Assembly: GCA_944470555.2 (NCBI GenBank)
Contig: OX104132.1
Coordinates: forward strand, 7,263,755-7,327,754
Origin: Heterobilharzia americana
Lineage: Eukaryota > Platyhelminthes > Trematoda > Strigeidida > Schistosomatidae
Direction: 5' to 3'
Length of the DNA: 64,000 bases
Shown here: positions 46,005 to 59,000 of the stretch, piece after piece
Layout: the number at the start of each line of letters is the position of its first letter
How positions within the stretch are numbered: position 1 is the stretch's first letter
Notes under the pieces: model-generated
Told to the model about the DNA's origin: nothing
The model's input: the letters and a program-made list of their open reading frames with translations, nothing else
The model's database searches: none
Translations under genes and position numbers: made by a program

Positions 46005-46620
46005 TATGAACATGTCCAACCCATCTCAGTTGACTAAGATTCACAACTTCATTGACTGACTTGGGTAGTGTCCTTCCCCCTGACCTCTATAGTGCTCAGA
46101 TCGCGATTTTATCATACGTGAGCAACGCTGCGAAGACACGTATGATCAGAACCCTGTAATCGTATCGTGTCTCCTACTTTTAACTCCTGTCTTACAGCCG
46201 TGCAACATGACAGGACGGACTACAGCGTTGGATACTCGTCCTGTGATAAATAGTCTGATATCTTGCCAGTCAAGGCCACATGACGCAAGCTGGCAAATGC
46301 CAGTTGGACCTTCTCTATCGCAGCTGAGATTTGGTCAGCAACCACCCGGTTCGAGTTGATGCAACTTTTCAGGTGAAGTGGTCGACACATCTCACCACTT
46401 CGCCAATCATTAGACCGGGAGCGGCTGCGGAGCATCACCTTGCATCCCTAATATCATACTCAGATTTCTGCCCAAGGGGTTCAGGAGACCCTGCATTTTA
46501 TCAACCTCTTCAAATAATAGGATAAAATCGTCTGTATACTCCAAACATTTACAATAAATTGACCATTTTTCAATTTTGCAGCTTGTAAAATAATCTTCTA
46601 AACGTAGCACATATATTTCA
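46005..46620 (-). mobile_element. RTE-B LINE fragment (RT catalytic box to post-RT)
   Basis: Minus strand: LEYTDDFILLFEEVDKMQGL (catalytic box YTDD, about 46545-46490), VVADQISAAIEKVQLAFASL with RHVALTGK (about 46340-46270), then a decayed SVLLYG-like region to about 46010. Frames break at least twice. Confidence 0.65.
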
Positions 46621-46624
46621 GCAT

Positions 46625-47015
46625 GAGTAGCTTTGGTCGTTTTCTGCTTTCATTATTTTAGGTTTTCTACTCATTTAAAGTTCATCAGTCTACTTTGTGG
46701 TGGATAACCAAATGTCAGTTGTGGTCTGTTAATCCACATCACTTTCTTGATTCTCACATTATATAATCTTTCAAAGTCTTCAGCTGTAACAAAATTCTTC
46801 CTTTCGTTCATTACCTTGGAAGTATTACCATCAGAAATCGGTGATTTGAGAACACTGACATGTTGCCGAAAAAATAAGTACATTCCGTCCATCGCTGAGG
46901 TATGTATACTTGTATGTATTGCATTAAGGCCGTAGGGTGAAGAGAAGATAAGAGAAGTGAACTCAGTAACCTTGCCCACATTCCTGCAGTAGGCAATGGG
47001 CCACAAGTATTTGGT
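46625..47015. other. No feature recognised
   Basis: A 111-codon minus ORF (46671-47006) has no domain signature and is not called. Confidence 0.3.
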
Positions 47016-47019
47016 GAGG

Positions 47020-47115
47020 GCTGGTCATACTACTTGGCTGCCCAGACCTCGATTGGTGGAAGGGGGGAGGTCCGAACACATTGGTTAATAGTCATTTCCC
47101 CAAACCATTGAGTCA
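47020..47115 (-). repeat. tRNA-derived SINE (family B)
   Basis: ATACTACTTGGCTGCCCAGA and TTGGTGGAAGGGGGGAGGTC, then CAAACCATTGAGTCATAACG, repeat the family B order seen at 50750 and 62845. Confidence 0.45.
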
Positions 47116-47119
47116 TAAC

Positions 47120-47925
47120 GCAATGGCATAGGATACTTATGTATGAACGTACTACTGCAAATAATCTAGTCTCTTAAAGTCATATCTTTGGCTTTAATTA
47201 TTTCTTAAGCTCCGGGAACTAACGCTTTTGTGCAAAGCAACTAATATCTCGCTTAACATTCGAATGGAATCCTGACAATTCTAGCAGCAGGTTGTCGCAC
47301 TACTCGATTTTCTTTCATCACCACTGAGGATGCTTTCGGTTCTTGTAGCCTTTGAAATAGATTGATAAAAGGTAACTTCTACTCCCCTGAATTAACTGTT
47401 GGAATAACCAGTTTGTAAGTCGTACACGCCTGCATTCACTCTTTGAAATCCTACGTCGAACGTTATTCCTTGCGATAATCTCAACAAATGTGTCTTTAGG
47501 AAGTATCTTTAGTGTTGGTGACCTGGCAAAATAGTCGATGCACTTTAAGGTATAAGTCAACCATCGTCATAGAGAAACCTATCCAGTGACATCATGTAGT
47601 GGACCTAACAAACTGCAGATGAAATAACAGATCTCCGACCTTTTGACCTTTGAAACCATGAAACATCATGGTGAATTTGAGTTCACGCTCAGCCAAATAT
47701 ATCGATCACTTTGGCTGCTGCACACTTACCGGAATACGAAGCACCATACAGATCACCAAAAACTTGTCACTTAAGGATGGAGAGAGAGAAAATCTGCTAT
47801 CCTTATCCAAATAGAGACACCTATCAGACACAACATGCTGTAAATTTAACGGAATCACTCTCATCTTCTTTTGGTTTGATCTGATCATGATCTATTACAT
47901 CTGTGTAAGGTTAATCCAAACGGAC
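47120..47925. other. No feature recognised
   Basis: No signature seen. Confidence 0.3.
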
Positions 47926-47929
47926 TCAC

Positions 47930-48330
47930 TCCCCTCATCCAACTTTACAGAGAACGATCTCATCACACCAGAAACCTTAGTAGATCGAGGGTATGAAGAT
48001 GACATAGTCCTAATAGGTGAAGGAACTGCCATGGTGAGTCTTCTGGGAACCTTAAGAGGCACCTTCAGGATGTTCCAGCAACGCAGTGTGTTACCACTCC
48101 ACCTAACAATCAGGAATGATGTAGCTGAGCGTGTTGACCATTTCCACTTGCGAAGAATTATGGTGGCTATGATGAGTCAGTGACTGACGAATTCCCACTA
48201 TAAATACAAAATGCTCGGTAAGTCTTCGCCAACTTGCGAAGTTTATGGTGCTACCTTGATATCCGAACGCCTACTAAGTGTAGATTGTATGGCAAGATCG
48301 AACGGCGCCTTACAAATAGATAATAATGAA
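47930..48330 (+). mobile_element. RTE-B LINE fragment
   Basis: Plus strand: YEDDIVLIGEGTAMVSLL (catalytic box YEDD, about 47990-48045), LTIRNDVAERVDHFHLRR (about 48100-48155), then a decayed KARLAFANL-like stretch to about 48310. Confidence 0.6.
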
Positions 48331-48334
48331 CGTA

Positions 48335-49655
48335 AAACTTCGGTGGATTAGCTTCATGATAGGAAAAACGAGATACAGGAGCTAATCAGCGGCTTACAGC
48401 TTAGTGACAACGTCATTTCAATTAAAAACACAAGTAGTTTGTTAGAAAGGAAGGTTGGTCTACTTTCTCCGTTGCATTTGGTCAGCGTATTCTAACATGG
48501 TTTTCGCAGGTAATGTGGACACAGTTTCAAAGTTATGACTGGTTGGATGTCTGGAAAGATGCCTTCACTCGTCCGATTACAACTCTGGAGAAATGACAGG
48601 TAAGTCGACAAAGCATTAATTCACTCTGCGTTTATTAGAGAACATTAAGGTTACTCTACAAAGAGACAATGTATGTGAACATCGTTGAAAGTGAATGAAT
48701 ATTGATATCACTGTAATGTAGTTTATTAGGGACACTGCTATTTGCTACCATGTGGATGCACCTTTAGTCCCTGATAATTGTTGCTGCTAGCGTGAACAAG
48801 GTCATTTATTTCATGTAACTCATAAGAAATCTTGAGTACAGTTTCTCATTGGATACTGGTACAGAACATGAAAGCAAGATAATAAAAAAATTGAAAAAAG
48901 ACAATGCAGCGAAGAAAGTTGTCGTCTTGGAGAATCACTTTTGAAAGTCATTATGGTTACAACAAACTATATATATCCACCAATAGCTAATGGGTCGATG
49001 CAGAGTCATCATCCAAAACAGTCCATAAAGTGACAGGGTGATAACAGTTAGAGGTCAACTCAAGGTCAGCAAAGTTATAGGATTACATATGCCACACAAA
49101 GTGCGCACGCTCTATTATATATCAGCAAAGCACAGCTCAGTAGCACAATACAAGTTCTGTTTCATGCAATAAACTTTATGCTGTCCCATGATCCAAAGTG
49201 GAAACAGGTTTGAAACTGTTAATGGTGACCAAAAGCCTCGGACTAGTGAGGCACACGTATGTGCATATAACTAGTTAACTCAGTCGTTTCCATCACCTTC
49301 ATTCAATTAAACAACCAATCTATATGACCGGGTGATTCACAACAAAATCAGATAAAGATCCTTGTAATTAATGAAATGAGAAATATGTTAAACAATTGAA
49401 GTCTGTACTATCATTTTATAAAAGCATTACATAATATTGTTGATATGTTTATTATTGTCACGGGAAAACTTCGGTAAATAAGCAACCACAACCGATAAAC
49501 ATACCCAAGCAATATGAAAAGAAACTAGTACTCAGTCAGAGAAAATGCAAAATTAAAAAATATATTGAGTAGTTTTTTTCAATAATGATAGCAAATTTAA
49601 CTAAAATTTTCAAAAAACCCGTTGGTAAAAAACTAGACCTATCAGGAAAACATTA
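48335..49655. other. No feature recognised; 3' flank of the DIPK2-like gene
   Basis: The first hundred or so bases past the stop at 49658 (minus sense) are strongly AT-rich, with AATATATTTTTT near 49555. That could serve as a weak polyadenylation signal. Nothing else recognised. Confidence 0.3.
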
Positions 49656-49657
49656 GC

Positions 49658-50032
49658 TTAAAGATTTTGTTTAATTAAACGACGCGCCTCGTCAATCAGC
49701 CGACGTCGAACTCCAACTCCAGACTCATGAACACACCGTTCTATGAGAGTGTACAATTCAACAGGTAATTGATAGAGAAAATTTGTACATCCAGTTGTAT
49801 AACCTTTACCGCCATATAATAGACTGGTACATATTAGCCAAATGTTGTGATCCGATTTTCTATGAGAGCATAAATCATCTGCATGAGTATGATGCAAACA
49901 TGGTGGTGTACTGCTGCTTCCAGCATTACCTGAAACGGATACATTGCCCAGACAATCGTGTTGTCTTAAGCCAGTCAAAACTCGATCTAAAGCATGACTG
50001 GGAACACTATACTCTTCAGCACTGGGTTCGAA
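49658..50032 (-). CDS. DIPK2A: DIPK2-like gene, terminal exon
   Basis: 375 bp in phase 0, after the acceptor TTTAGTTATCTGAATTACAG. It encodes FEPSAEEYSVPSHALDRVL at the start and ends ARRLIKQNL. It aligns with the family C-terminus, including the HNxxxxCxxLL block. A plus-strand ORF over the same bases is its shadow. Confidence 0.75.
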   Translation of the reverse strand, partial: FEPSAEEYSVPSHALDRVLTGLRQHDCLGNVSVSGNAGSSSTPPCLHHTHADDLCSHRKSDHNIWLICTSLLYGGKGYTTGCTNFLYQLPVELYTLIERCVHESGVGVRRRLIDEARRLIKQNL

Positions 50033-53000
50033 CTGTAATTCAGATAACTAAAAAAGCATTTGAAGATAAGTAAATGAAGAAAGATGAATTTTTGTCAAAA
50101 TGTAAACATTTTAGTTTGCAAACAATACTACATTAATAATAAGAAGATAAATGGCTGACTCTTTGTTACTAAAAATAACCGTATATATACACAAACGAAC
50201 ACTTACAAATTAATCGTTCAGTTGGATCACTCCGATATAAATTATACTGAACAGATTTTTATGCCATTATATAAAAACTGTCTTAGATATGCAGAATAAA
50301 TTCACTTAGTCAGCACAGAAGATCGAAGCACTATTCACACAGTTATCAGTAAAAATTCCAATAACTGCAGTGGTGATGAACCATGAGGACTGCAAGTTTC
50401 ATTTGCGATTAATTCTAGTGACTACCAACATGCACTGTCAACATCAGGGACGCATCCAAAATTCAGCTCCGTACACTGCAGAGGTCCCATGAGTAGTGAG
50501 TGCTTAGCTTTTCTCTGGAAATCATGATGCATGGATAATTCACTCAAATCTCAGACCAGTGAGTTCAAGCTGTAATGCCCATTTCACATGTTTCAGTCTG
50601 GTAGAATCACATACCTTTGCGTATTGAGTGTATCTCGTACCCTAATAGACAAACCAAATAGAAACCATTTGTTTTTTGTGTACGAACAGACGAATGAAAC
50701 GCACTCAGCCAGCTGCCATACATCTAAGCAGTAGGCAATGTGCTACGCTTATTGTGTGAGCGGTAGTGATACTACTTGGCTGCCCATACTTCGGTAGGTG
50801 GAGCGGATTTCGAACCCATGATCCAATGGTTGACAGTTACCTCACTAAACCCGTGAACCATAGCTACCACTGTTTTCTATGTAGCTTCATTCAGTTCAAT
50901 AAATTAAACATAGGTATCCTAAATCACCATCTAAATGAAATTCTCAGATATACTTCAACGTGCCCATCAGATTTAACAACGAAACCTACGGATTATGGAC
51001 CGCGTGGCAATCGGATTGCTATTAGGACCCCTCCTAGCTGGCTGATTTATGGAAAACACGAACTAATCGGAAATAATCAGAGAGCCTTATATCTACAAAA
51101 GATACACAGATGATAAATCAATTGTGTGACGAGAATACGAACCTCGGAAATCTGCTTCAAACCTTCAACGGTGCCCATCCATTTACCAAATCCACTCTAG
51201 AAGCATAAACGAACTCGAAACTCCGCTTTTTTGATATCCAACTTCAAATAAAAGATTATAATTCAGTCCAGAGATCTATCTACCGAAAAACCACTTGGAA
51301 CCGATAAGTTGTTAATTTTCAAAACTGTATCCCCTTAAGCAGAAACAGAAATCTTATCAGTTCACTCTCCTCAAGAATATGGACGGAGGATATCAGCCAT
51401 AACGAACTAGGGAGCTTACAAGAAATCCTGGTAAAAAAGGGATACCCACTGAGATTTTTAAATACAAATATAAGGCCGCAAAACGCCACGAGATGAATCC
51501 ATACTGAGCCGAAAAAGAGTTTACTGTTGAACATCGAATTCAAGAGAGATAATACCGCAGATATACTTGGAAAGAGACTATCAAGATCCACTGGCAGAAT
51601 ATTTTTTGTCGGCAATCTTAAAATCATATTCTCCTGTCAGGAACTCATTCGTTAGTACCCAAAGGATAAGCTGGAGCATTGGGTTACATCAATGCGTGTA
51701 TAACAGTTTACTTGTTCCTGTGGAGTTTGGTACATAGGCTGTACCATGTACAAGATTTTACAATGCGCTCGTGAACACTACCACAACCAAACTTCACTGA
51801 TAAGGGGAAAACGGAAATGCATCCTCAGCTCTGTAACACAACATCTAGTAAACACTTAGTTCCTCTTGATAAGTCCTTCAAAATCCTGTATAAAATGCGA
51901 TCAAGCGACTTGAAAGGAGTGAGGCTTAGATATTTGGGTATAGCTGAAGCATTAGTGATTCAAAAGTTCAAACTATTATTATGCGTTCAAAAGAAGCGTT
52001 TACAACCATATTTCTTTGCCATAGCCATCATAGAATATCGGCCACTCTAGATAATTCCGAAATGACGAAACTATTTTTATTTTGTAATCACTTTTTTTAC
52101 TTCCCCACTACGTAACTTTCCTTTTTGACGCAATTGACCTTTAAGTGGAAGTCACCCTGGAATGTTCTATCCTTTTCACTATCTATTCACGAATGTACAG
52201 CTGAGGGAATGATTTCATCGAAAAGAAAACTTTTTCTTCACTGCAATCGTCTTCTGTGTTTTCCTATGACAAAATAGAATTGTCTCGATATTCGAGGTTC
52301 ACTGATAAAGAAATCAGTTTCCCGTAAGTGACTGAATATAATGTTCTCCAGTCATTAAATGAACATTTATGCCAAGGTAGGAAGCTATAGTTTGGTCAAC
52401 TAGAGCACAATTTTATACAAAGTTGAAACATTCTGATTAAGAGATACAACGAGGATATTCTTCAGTCTGTCATCAATTGATTTATCCTCTGATGATATGA
52501 GAATTACAGTGCGACGTAGCATTGTAGACTTGTTAGGACAAAAGACTTCCGTTAGTACTGAGGTCAGCTAGAAAAATGTCGCTGAGATTCTCGAATATGG
52601 TGAATTGGGAAATGTTATCTAGTTCCTGGACAAACGATACGATCATCATCAATGATACGGTACTTGTTAACTTGCTCAGTTGATACAAATAAGATGACAA
52701 GATTGGACTCAAGAGAGTTTATTCCAATCAAAATGTGAAAGTATGAATCGAGGAAAAGAATTCTTGAGTTTATATAGTGTTAGTTCCACTGAGGAGAACA
52801 AACAAATTAGCATATTAAAAGTGGAAGATTAACCAATAAGAAAACATCGTCCTTAAAAGCGGTAAAATCGAGTGGTAAACGTGGTCTGAAAAAGGCGTGA
52901 CAATTTTCCATATGACGAATTTGTAAAAATTGAGCATAAAACTTTCCTTTTTGGGGATATTACATTCCCAACAAATGCTTTGAACAGAATTACACGAGTA

Positions 53001-56000
53001 AAGTTTTAATATTTTTATTTTTTCAGTGCTCATTAACTGCTGACAGTTCATAAGGCTTAGATAGTAAATTCCAGTAAACTTTTGAAGCTTATTCATAAGA
53101 AATCAGCCTGACAATAGCATAAGGAAAAAAAAGAATATTCTTTTCGATAACTTCATTTTCAGGTCCGATGTAAATACTGAGGAACTATACGCAAACAATA
53201 TTGACATTTCGCTAGGCAAAACAGGCAATTCGATTGATGAGGTTGTGAACTTTCATCGACTGAGATGGCTTGGACATGTATTACGCGTGCGAAGCCACCG
53301 TCTACCCAGACATACCATTCTAGGGGAAGCTGCATTAGGTTGAAAGAGGGTTCAGGGTGGCCACACCAAGATGCAGCAGTAGTTAATCAAGTCCGTGGCT
53401 GCTGGTCTGAGATGTGTGATGTAGACTAACTGGGGCCCCCTATACGATAGCAATCAGCGGTTGATGACTTTTGGTGACATCGCTGAAAACTAGTCACAGT
53501 GACACACATGTATTCAATAACTGACGTCTTCTAGAGCTTAAATATATTTGCACTAACCACTTTCTCCAAATTCACTATTCTCCCATACAACTTCGTCTAC
53601 TTAGATATTAGTCGTTTTCTGTCCACCTGTTCTTTGTATAATACTGTGAAGTGTGGCAACTTGAACCGATGCGCTTGTGTGCGAGGTTATACGTTGATTT
53701 TGTCAATGTCTCATCATCATGAATACTCATTCCTTTAGGTTCAATTTTATTCCCACCGTTTAGTATTCTGCCAACTGCTAGTAATTTAAATTTTACCTTC
53801 GTTTTTCGTATTGTCTTAAGGTAGTTGGAGAACCATTGAGACCTGACAGCACTGGACAGATGTTTGCTCCTAGTATGGGACCCCTCAACAGTGCGCCTCA
53901 TGACCCCAACAGAAACTGAACCTAGGAGCTTCATATTTCGAGGCAAGCACGCTACCATTAAGCGAGTGAGTCAGAATTCACTTGCCCACATTTTATCACC
54001 TCCGTCGATTTGTGATAAAGCCCGACCTTCACTAAGTGCGGTCTTTGAGTACTTATCCTCACGTCTGACTTGGTTTGCCCCCCCCCCCCCCGACTACGTC
54101 TTCTCACTAAAGCTTTGGGAAATCTTATCTCGAAGCAAGTCACTAATAAGAACTGGACAGTTGCTCAATTAGGAGGTTTCTGATGGTGAATTTATTTAAA
54201 GGTAGTATTCATCAAGGGATGACACTAGTTGAAGAACCATTGAAAACTGAAGAGTACTCGACAGCTGTTTCCCTACAGAGACAGGACTTTTCGTCAGAAG
54301 TGCGCACCCAGGTTGTGAAGTAGGGCAAAGATGACCGATAGACAACAGCCAGAACAGATTTTGTGCTGTCGACGTCTATAGGTCATAGCCTAAGAGTCAA
54401 TAAAGACTCTTCACACTAGCAATTGAAAACCAACCACGGAAACATACTTCCAACTGCATGTCATGAAAAGATTTCGAAGCAATTTATCAACTAAAGAAAG
54501 ACTTACTGTCTGAGTGTCCACAACAATAGCATGTCGCAAATTCGAAAGAGTTACGTCATACGTCATTGGGTCCACAAGAAGAAGTGAATTCAAATCAAAA
54601 TCACCCAAATAGATTGTATAACCATTCGATGAATACTGTTCGTCGTTTGAAATAGTAGTATGAGTAAAGTATGTTTCATTCACAAGTGATTGATGCTCCA
54701 AACTCTCTGGAAGGCTGAGTATATTGAGTAGAATCTGTAATCTAATCCAAGCAGATGCCTTTAAGAAGAAAGATGAAGACAAGAAGGATATTACATACAG
54801 GGGTTGACTTATGACTATTGAATAAGAAGATGGAATAATACAACCATTGTTGCACAAACAAACTACCTTGACAGAATATAGACGAGGATATTTTAGTGGT
54901 TGAAATATTGTTAATCATGCTGACTTTAAAGAAAGTCTACACATCAACAGCTATTACTAATTTCAGGCAATAATCAGCTTAGGTTGGAATTCATCATAGA
55001 CTGATATCAGTCGGAGGAACATTGGAAATCTGGGAGCACTGGACAGCTGTTTCAACCAATTAATAAACCTCCACAAACCTCCAGATAGGATAATCAACTT
55101 AAACTAAACGCTGTTCGTTTACTCACTACTTGTAAGTGCGGCGAATCTTTCTATCGTATTTAAACAATGCAATGAAAAGACGATTATCTCAGAAGCGTTG
55201 ATGTGATGTATTTACGTTATACATTTCGAACAATCTAATCGCACATGAATCATTTATATAACACTGAGAAATGTTAATTAAGCCAAAGGAGTTATAATTA
55301 AGATTAATAACAGGAGAGGAAAATTCGAAGGCAAATATTTTTTAACTAATTGATGTTGATATAGATAATCTTATAGGTCCCCTGCTAGCTGATGTGTACA
55401 TGACATACGAAGAACTGATTGAAAAAGTCTGATTTTATAAGACTTATGTGGATGGCATGATTGCTATTTGTGAAAAGCCTGAAGAGGCAATGTGCCTATT
55501 AGAGAAAATGAATGATGCACAAGGCTACATTAGTCTCACTTATAAGAAGAAATGAACAACAAGCTACCATTTTTAAACATACTGATTAGTCAAAGGGGGT
55601 GACGGTTCAATGAGAATGTATATGCACAGAAAGTCGACCTTAGCTTCTATAGTTACTGTCCAGTTTTAATACAAGCGTGACTTAACCAGGTGTTTAAATA
55701 ATAGAGTTCATCTTATTGGTACAGATGATACAAAAGAAACTGAATTCCCAACGGATATATTGACCTCGAAATGGATATCCATTAAAATTTATCAGCAGAT
55801 GTAAAATCGGCATAACATTGAGACCGATTATTCAGTATTCTGTCCCTAAGAAAAACGTGTATATCACATTGCCATATAAAGGTGAACCAAACAGCCTAAT
55901 CTTGAAGAAAGGGTCCAACTATTTATTAGTACGGCTTCACGACCAAAGTTATATTAGTAGACAAAAAAGCCCATGTTTCAACACAAACGTAAACAGCATT

Positions 56001-59000
56001 TGAACGAGTGAATCACATTCCATTGTTTTTATCAGTTTACATGTATATGTAGACACATACATAAGGAGGAGCAATCGTGACATCCAGTTAAGAATAGTTG
56101 AACATATGCCTAACTGGCTCCAGAAACAAATGACTCCTAACAGTTTGATGAGTGCAGACGATAAACATCCTTCCTCATCTATCACAAAATAGACATTAGA
56201 AACTGGTTATAAGGTCGATATGAAGACACCCTTGACTGTACTGTATAGACATGGTCAAGGATGAATACTTAGGTTTATCGAAGCGCTCACTATCCATAAA
56301 TTCGAACCACCGTAATGTATTCACAAACAATTTGTAGATGGCGGGTAGCAGTGGAATCCAGAACGCGGGTTTCGCCCTATTCAGGACTCGACAGTTGGAT
56401 ATACCTGCCTCCCAGTGAGTATTGTTCCCACTAAGACTCAAATAAAATGGTACTTACACTAGTAGTATTTAGTTCAACTCTTCATGGTGGTGGTGATTTG
56501 AACTTTCATTTTTTTCGTCTCTTGTTTTCGTTATCCTGTTATTATCTTTCTTAATTATAATTCCATTGGCTTAATTAACCTTTCTCAGTTTTATAGAAAT
56601 TATTCATGTGTGATCAGATTGTTCTAAATTTATAGCAACAAAACATCACAAGCCTCAGATAATCTCCGTCTTCTCACTACGTTGTTTAAATTTATCAAGG
56701 GGACTAATTGTTTCAACTTTCTGGTGTAAACGGCACTATTTGAGTAACATATTACGGGGGACTGATGCCATTGTGCTTAGCTGATTCCTTTATTTAATAT
56801 TGTCATATATTTTCATGCTCTGATATCATCTCTCCATAATCCGAAGATTTACAATTATTCCCTGTGTGCAAGAAAATAACAACAGTCAATCGTTATTGGT
56901 GTGTCCCTAAGCCTTAGAGTCAGCGAATTGAGAGCAATGACTAAACAATAGCAAACGAATTCAACTTGACTACCACTTTGAGCGGATCACCTACGCTTTT
57001 TAGGCCCTGAACATTTCCTACACATTCCGTCAAAGATAGTGTTGCTCATTATGAGACAGTAGAGTACAGCAGTCTACTTGCTGCCTCGCCTAACTGTCAT
57101 CCAGTGTCATCGATAAGAAACTGCTTCACACTCCACTTGGACCCGACCGATAACTGTTACCTTGACGTGCTGGCGGGGCTTATACATCACATTGACCCAA
57201 CGAGCTACGCTGGTCGAACACGCTTGTTCCCTTGAGGTCCTACCATACCACAAAGGTATGTTGGATAGTGGTTAGACAAAAAGCAGTTACCATTAAAGTA
57301 TAAACTGCTATGTTATGATAGGGGGTTGAGGGAGAAGTTGTACTTCTGGCTGGACAGGGGATGTCACAGCAGAAAAGTGTTTCCCTCGAATGACCAACAG
57401 TGCCACGCTGATGCTGCCTTCCCATAAGGAGGATGGGATTAGAAAAGGTTGGTCCCAAAAATGGCTCACTTCCATGACTCCACGGCGTACCAATGTCTGT
57501 GACAGGTATTCATTGTTGGATTCGAAAGCAAAAATCTCAAACTTGCAAAAACACCGTGTGTGACCGGTCTCAAGCAGATGTCCCTTAGGAGTCCACGGTT
57601 ATGCACTAACCCTTATTTTTCAGGTACTTCAATAGCCTTCTACAGTGTAGGCAGCTGGGAAGTGTCAACCACCCTTACAACTCTGTCAGCAATCAAGTTC
57701 CCACACATCACTGTCCACCTTCCCCCATCCCTACTTCCACTTGGCCGACCACACAGATCACCGATGTGTAATGGATTTTTGTTCAACGTAGAGGTTGGAC
57801 TGATGATCAATTCATCCCTAGACAGAGACTCCAATTTTATTGATTAATTCATGTTCATGGTGAAAATTGTTGGTAATTTTACACAGTGGATTAATTGCTA
57901 TGAGTTTGGAAGCAGTAAACGTTGTTTGCCCGTAAGTGATTTTTAAGTTGTAAAATAGACACAGGCTTGAAGAGACAATGGTGAGCCCTAACAACTAATA
58001 ATAAATAATGCCTTTGAACAGCAATCTGAAGTCTTAGCGAACGCCTTCAACCCATATTCTTTCTTAACAAACTTTCTCAGGTAACACTATTTACTATGTG
58101 CAATTAGTTCTAAACAAGAAAGCTGCTCACAATTAGGTCACCAAACGGTGGTGATAAGAAAAAAAACATCAAATTATTATATGAGAAATGGTTAAAAACA
58201 GTACCAGACAAAAGTGATTCAGAGAAACGCCATGATATTCTTCAACAGACCAACGTCCACAAGAGCCCAAGTAGTTTGGAAAAGGCCAATTTTCTTTGCG
58301 TGGAAAAGACTGAATTATGATACTTTGGGGATCAATTGCTAAATTGAAGAGAAACATCAGTTCATCAAAACGTAACCATCGAGTTTCAGCGCCGTAACTT
58401 GTTCGTTCTAAAAATCTAAAACACGCAGAATAGAAAGTTATTTATTGAGTATTTAGAGGTCAATGAGGATGATCTGTAGATTTTACCGGCCAGTCCACTC
58501 AGAGGGAACCAAACACCGGACGACCGTTTCGCTCGTCATGGACCGAACTCATCAGCGGTATGCCCGGACAAATTCAGCTTATACTCCCGAATTAGTTCAG
58601 ACTACCTGAATCTTGTTAGCCGACCGGCATGCATCAACCGGTATACTAAAAATAGGATGATTAATTTGCAAATGATCTACGAATTGCACGGTCCATACGT
58701 TGATATTTCTCATAGCTGGTGAGCATTTCAATTTCCTAATTGTTGTATCAACAGAATTACCATCGGAAACTATCTAGTCAAGATCTTTAACACAAGAGTG
58801 TTATGAACCAGAGAAAAATACTACTACTGAACAACTTGAGCAGTTCAAAACCACTCACGTTGGTCTACGGTTTTTCTCTTTCTCTAGCTCGCTAAATAAA
58901 TGTTCATTTTTCTACAAAAGCTATCATCACGAATCCAACGAAAAGTAAAATATCTATGAATACCTGTGTTGAAGATGTTCAAACAAACGATCACTGGAAC

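Noticed and set aside
49783..50073. 96-codon plus-strand ORF
   Set aside because: It is the antisense shadow of the DIPK2-like terminal exon, whose minus-strand frame matches a family and has a good acceptor.
54411..54506. Extension of the DIPK2-like exon past the GTAAGT donor
   Set aside because: The frame remains open but ends with a weaker donor whose phase does not fit the terminal exon, while the GTAAGT donor fits in phase 0.
58205..58407. Alternative acceptor 8 bp downstream for the PFPNYLGSCGR exon
   Set aside because: It would leave the wrong number of phase bases to follow the 58964-59315 exon.
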